Assembly (NCBI GenBank): GCA_934630445.1
Contig: CAKTWY010000050.1
Location: forward strand, 1-14,542
DNA from: an uncultured Eubacteriales bacterium
GTDB lineage: Bacteria > Bacillota > Clostridia > Oscillospirales > Butyricicoccaceae
Reading direction: 5' to 3'
Length of the DNA stretch: 14,542 nucleotides
Shown here: positions 13,126 to 14,542 of the stretch, piece after piece
How the letters are laid out: every line of letters starts with the position of its first letter
Position numbering within the stretch: the first letter of the stretch is position 1
Program-made: the position numbers and the translations under genes
Notes under the pieces: generated by a model
The model's input: only the letters and a program-made list of their open reading frames with translations
What the model was told of the DNA's origin: nothing
The model's database searches: none

Positions 13126-13143
13126 ATTTCCACACTTTCCACA
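13126..13143 (+). promoter_or_regulatory. Tandem abutting DnaA boxes next to the unwinding element
   Basis: ATTTCCACA (13126-13134) and CTTTCCACA (13135-13143) are consecutive 9-mers with no gap, each two mismatches from TTATCCACA. In Bacillus-type origins, DnaA bound at boxes in this position loads onto the adjacent DnaA-trios. Confidence 0.75.
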
Positions 13144-13161
13144 CTACTACTACTATTACTA
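13144..13161 (+). promoter_or_regulatory. DnaA-trio array
   Basis: The top strand reads CTA CTA CTA CTA TTA CTA in phase, i.e. 3'-GAT-5' type trios on the lower strand, starting at the base right after the second tandem box. AT-rich TAAATAACTAT follows. DnaA-trios are the established single-strand binding repeats of the basal bacterial unwinding system. Confidence 0.85.
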
Positions 13162-13218
13162 TAAATAACTATCCTATGATACTACGAAACCATTTAGAAC
13201 CACGGGAGGCTAAAAAGT

Positions 13219-14328
13219 ATGAAATTTTCCTGTGAAAAGGCGATCCTGCAGGAAGCGATCTCCGTCGCTTCGCGCGCCGTATCCACGAAGACGACGATCT
13301 CGGCGCTCGAATGCCTGCTGCTCTCCGCCACGGAAAGCGGCGTGATCCACTCCGGCTACGACCTGAAGACCGGCATCCAATATCCTGTCAGCGCGGATGT
13401 AGCGGAGCCAGGCGCGGTGTGCCTGAACGCGCGGCTTTTCGGCGACATCATCCGCAAGCTGCCCGACGATGTCATCACCGTCTCCGTCGACGACAAGCTC
13501 ATGACGACGATCAGCTGCGGGGTGACGACCTTTAACATCATCGCCTCTTCGGCGGACGAATTCCCGGAGCTGCCGGAGGTCGGGCGCGGCGGCGCGCTGC
13601 TTCGCATGAGCGCCAAGACGCTGAAAAGCATGATTTCGGAAACGATTTTTGCCGTTTCGGAAAATGAGAACAAGCCCATTCATACCGGCTGCCTCTTCGA
13701 GTGCACACACGAATCGCTCACCATGGTCGCGGTCGACGGCTACCGCCTGGCGCTGCGGCGCGAAAAGCTCGAGCTGCCGCCGCCGGAAATCTCCTTTGTC
13801 GTTCCGGGCCCGGCGCTGAAGGAAATTGAACGCATCCTGCCGGAAACGGACGAAAACGTCTCCGTCTGGCCGGAACTGAAGCACATCCTCTTCGACATCG
13901 GCGGTGTCATCATCATTTCGCGCCTGCTTGAGGGGGAATTCCTCAACTACCGCAACACCATTCCGAAGGATCACGCGATCGAATTTGTCTGCGACGTAAA
14001 GAGCCTGATCGCGTCGATCGAGCGCGTTTCGCTGCTCATCAGCGAGAAAATCAAAAACCCCGTGCGCTGCACGTTTGACGAAAATGTCGTCAAGCTCTCG
14101 TGCATCACCGCCATCGGCAAGGCGTATGACGAATGCCGCCTGAACGGGCGTGCAGACGGGCTGGAGATCGGCTTTAACAGCCGTTATCTGCTCGACGCGC
14201 TGCGCGCGGTAAAGGACGATACGGCGGTACTGCGCCTCAAGAGCGGCCTTGCGCCCTGTATCATAACACCCAAAGAAGGGGATAAATACCTTTATCTGGT
14301 ATTGCCCGTCAGATTACGCTCGAATTGA
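13219..14328 (+). CDS. dnaN: DNA polymerase III beta subunit (sliding clamp)
   Basis: DnaN forms the dimeric ring that tethers the replicative polymerase to DNA. The 369-residue protein is of normal length, beginning MKFSCEKAILQEAISVASRAV and ending YLVLPVRLRSN; the YLVLPVRL block is the conserved C-terminal strand that lines the hydrophobic partner-binding pocket. Other family segments are AVDGYRLALRR (about 172-182) and the EFLNYRNTIP block near 240. The start is clear: GGGAGG at 13204-13209 lies 9 nt before the ATG. A possible promoter, TTTCCA (13136-13141), 18 bp, TATAAA (13160-13165), overlaps the DnaA boxes and trios, so transcription and origin unwinding may interfere. Repeat B copy 3 begins 6 nt after the stop. 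Confidence 0.98.
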   Translation: MKFSCEKAILQEAISVASRAVSTKTTISALECLLLSATESGVIHSGYDLKTGIQYPVSADVAEPGAVCLNARLFGDIIRKLPDDVITVSVDDKLMTTISCGVTTFNIIASSADEFPELPEVGRGGALLRMSAKTLKSMISETIFAVSENENKPIHTGCLFECTHESLTMVAVDGYRLALRREKLELPPPEISFVVPGPALKEIERILPETDENVSVWPELKHILFDIGGVIIISRLLEGEFLNYRNTIPKDHAIEFVCDVKSLIASIERVSLLISEKIKNPVRCTFDENVVKLSCITAIGKAYDECRLNGRADGLEIGFNSRYLLDALRAVKDDTAVLRLKSGLAPCIITPKEGDKYLYLVLPVRLRSN

Positions 14329-14334
14329 GGACAC

Positions 14335-14463
14335 AGCGCCGAGCAGCGACGCAGGGGAGACAAGTGCGCAGCGAGCTGTGGCAGGAAAAGTGCGCAGCAC
14401 TTGTACTGGCATAGCGAGGTGGAGAAATTGTCGACCCGCCCGCGGCGCGTCGGGAGGCGTGAC
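14335..14463 (+). repeat. Family B structured repeat, copy 3
   Basis: It starts AGCGCCGAGC, 6 nt after the dnaN stop, and ends GAGGCGTGAC; 129 nt as in copy 2. P1 GACAA (14359-14363) with TTGTC (14428-14432); P2 GCTGTG (14375-14380) with CATAGC (14410-14415); P3 AAGTGC (14388-14393), GCA loop, GCACTT (14397-14402). Confidence 0.88.
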
Positions 14464-14470
14464 TGCATAC

Positions 14471-14542
14471 AGCGTCCGAGCCGTGTGTGCAGGAAGACAT
14501 ATGCGCAGCGAAGCGTGGGCGTTCGGCGCAAAGCGCCGGGCG
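14471..14542 (+). repeat. Family B structured repeat, copy 4 (cut by window end)
   Basis: It starts AGCGTCCGAGC, 136 nt after the start of copy 3, so the two are in tandem. The GACAT arm (P1) is followed by the conserved TGCGCAGCGA and AGCGTG (P2 arm). P3 is CGTTCGGCGC, AAA loop, GCGCCGGGCG (14520-14542), 10 bp including two G-U pairs. The 3' arms lie beyond the window. Confidence 0.75.

Larger units (their letters stand above)
12960..13180. other. oriC: Replication origin oriC (unwinding region)
   Basis: The dnaA-dnaN spacer ends in an origin-like region: four dispersed DnaA boxes, two tandem boxes, a DnaA-trio array and an AT-rich stretch (13144-13200) that is the only long AT-rich DNA in this GC-rich spacer. 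The layout matches the Bacillus subtilis type, where unwinding occurs between dnaA and dnaN. The function is inferred from motifs and position. Confidence 0.88.

Overview
The window comes from a bacterial chromosome, most likely a high-GC member of the Clostridia, for example a gut Oscillospirales- or Christensenellales-like organism. Signs of this are the Firmicutes-type rplU-prp-rpmA order with an L27 that carries the Prp-cleaved N-terminal extension, a YfmF/YfmH peptidase pair, strong GGAGG ribosome binding sites, and a Bacillus-style replication origin (DnaA boxes plus DnaA-trios) between dnaA and dnaN. The taxonomic placement is an inference; no rRNA or other marker is present.

Layout. 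1-2106: two M16 peptidase genes (yfmF, cut by the left edge, and yfmH) with an ATGA overlap. 2107-2596: gene-free, mostly dispersed repeats of family A. 2597-4457: lgt and folD, separated by one base. 4458-5615: a promoter and structured leader, then rplU-prp-rpmA and a clear terminator. 5616-7159: an 11-bp inverted repeat, obg and its terminator. 7180-7870: four family A repeat units. 7890-9910: a three-gene minus-strand cassette (membrane protein, GNAT acetyltransferase, XRE regulator with two membrane helices). 10111-10753: four more family A units. 10974-14328: dnaA, a repeat-rich spacer, oriC and dnaN. 14335-14542: two tandem copies of repeat family B.

The plus-strand genes are core functions: lipoprotein maturation (Lgt), one-carbon metabolism (FolD), the ribosomal large subunit (L21, L27 and the L27-processing protease), ribosome-assembly GTPase (Obg), and replication initiation and processivity (DnaA, DnaN). 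The minus cassette looks accessory. It is bracketed by two 237-238-bp direct repeats.

The most interesting material lies outside the genes. A repeat of about 129 nt (family B; three complete copies and one cut copy) starts 2 nt after the dnaA stop codon and 6 nt after the dnaN stop codon. Comparing copies shows three helices, each supported by compensatory base-pair changes, so it is probably a structured RNA element. A separate perfect three-way junction fold (12418-12473) sits between the first two copies. Family A is a mosaic, MITE-like repeat with TGTCATYCTGAG-type ends in about a dozen copies. If the origin is active, rplU, rpmA, obg, lgt and folD all run head-on to the leftward replication fork, an unusual arrangement for ribosomal genes so close to oriC.
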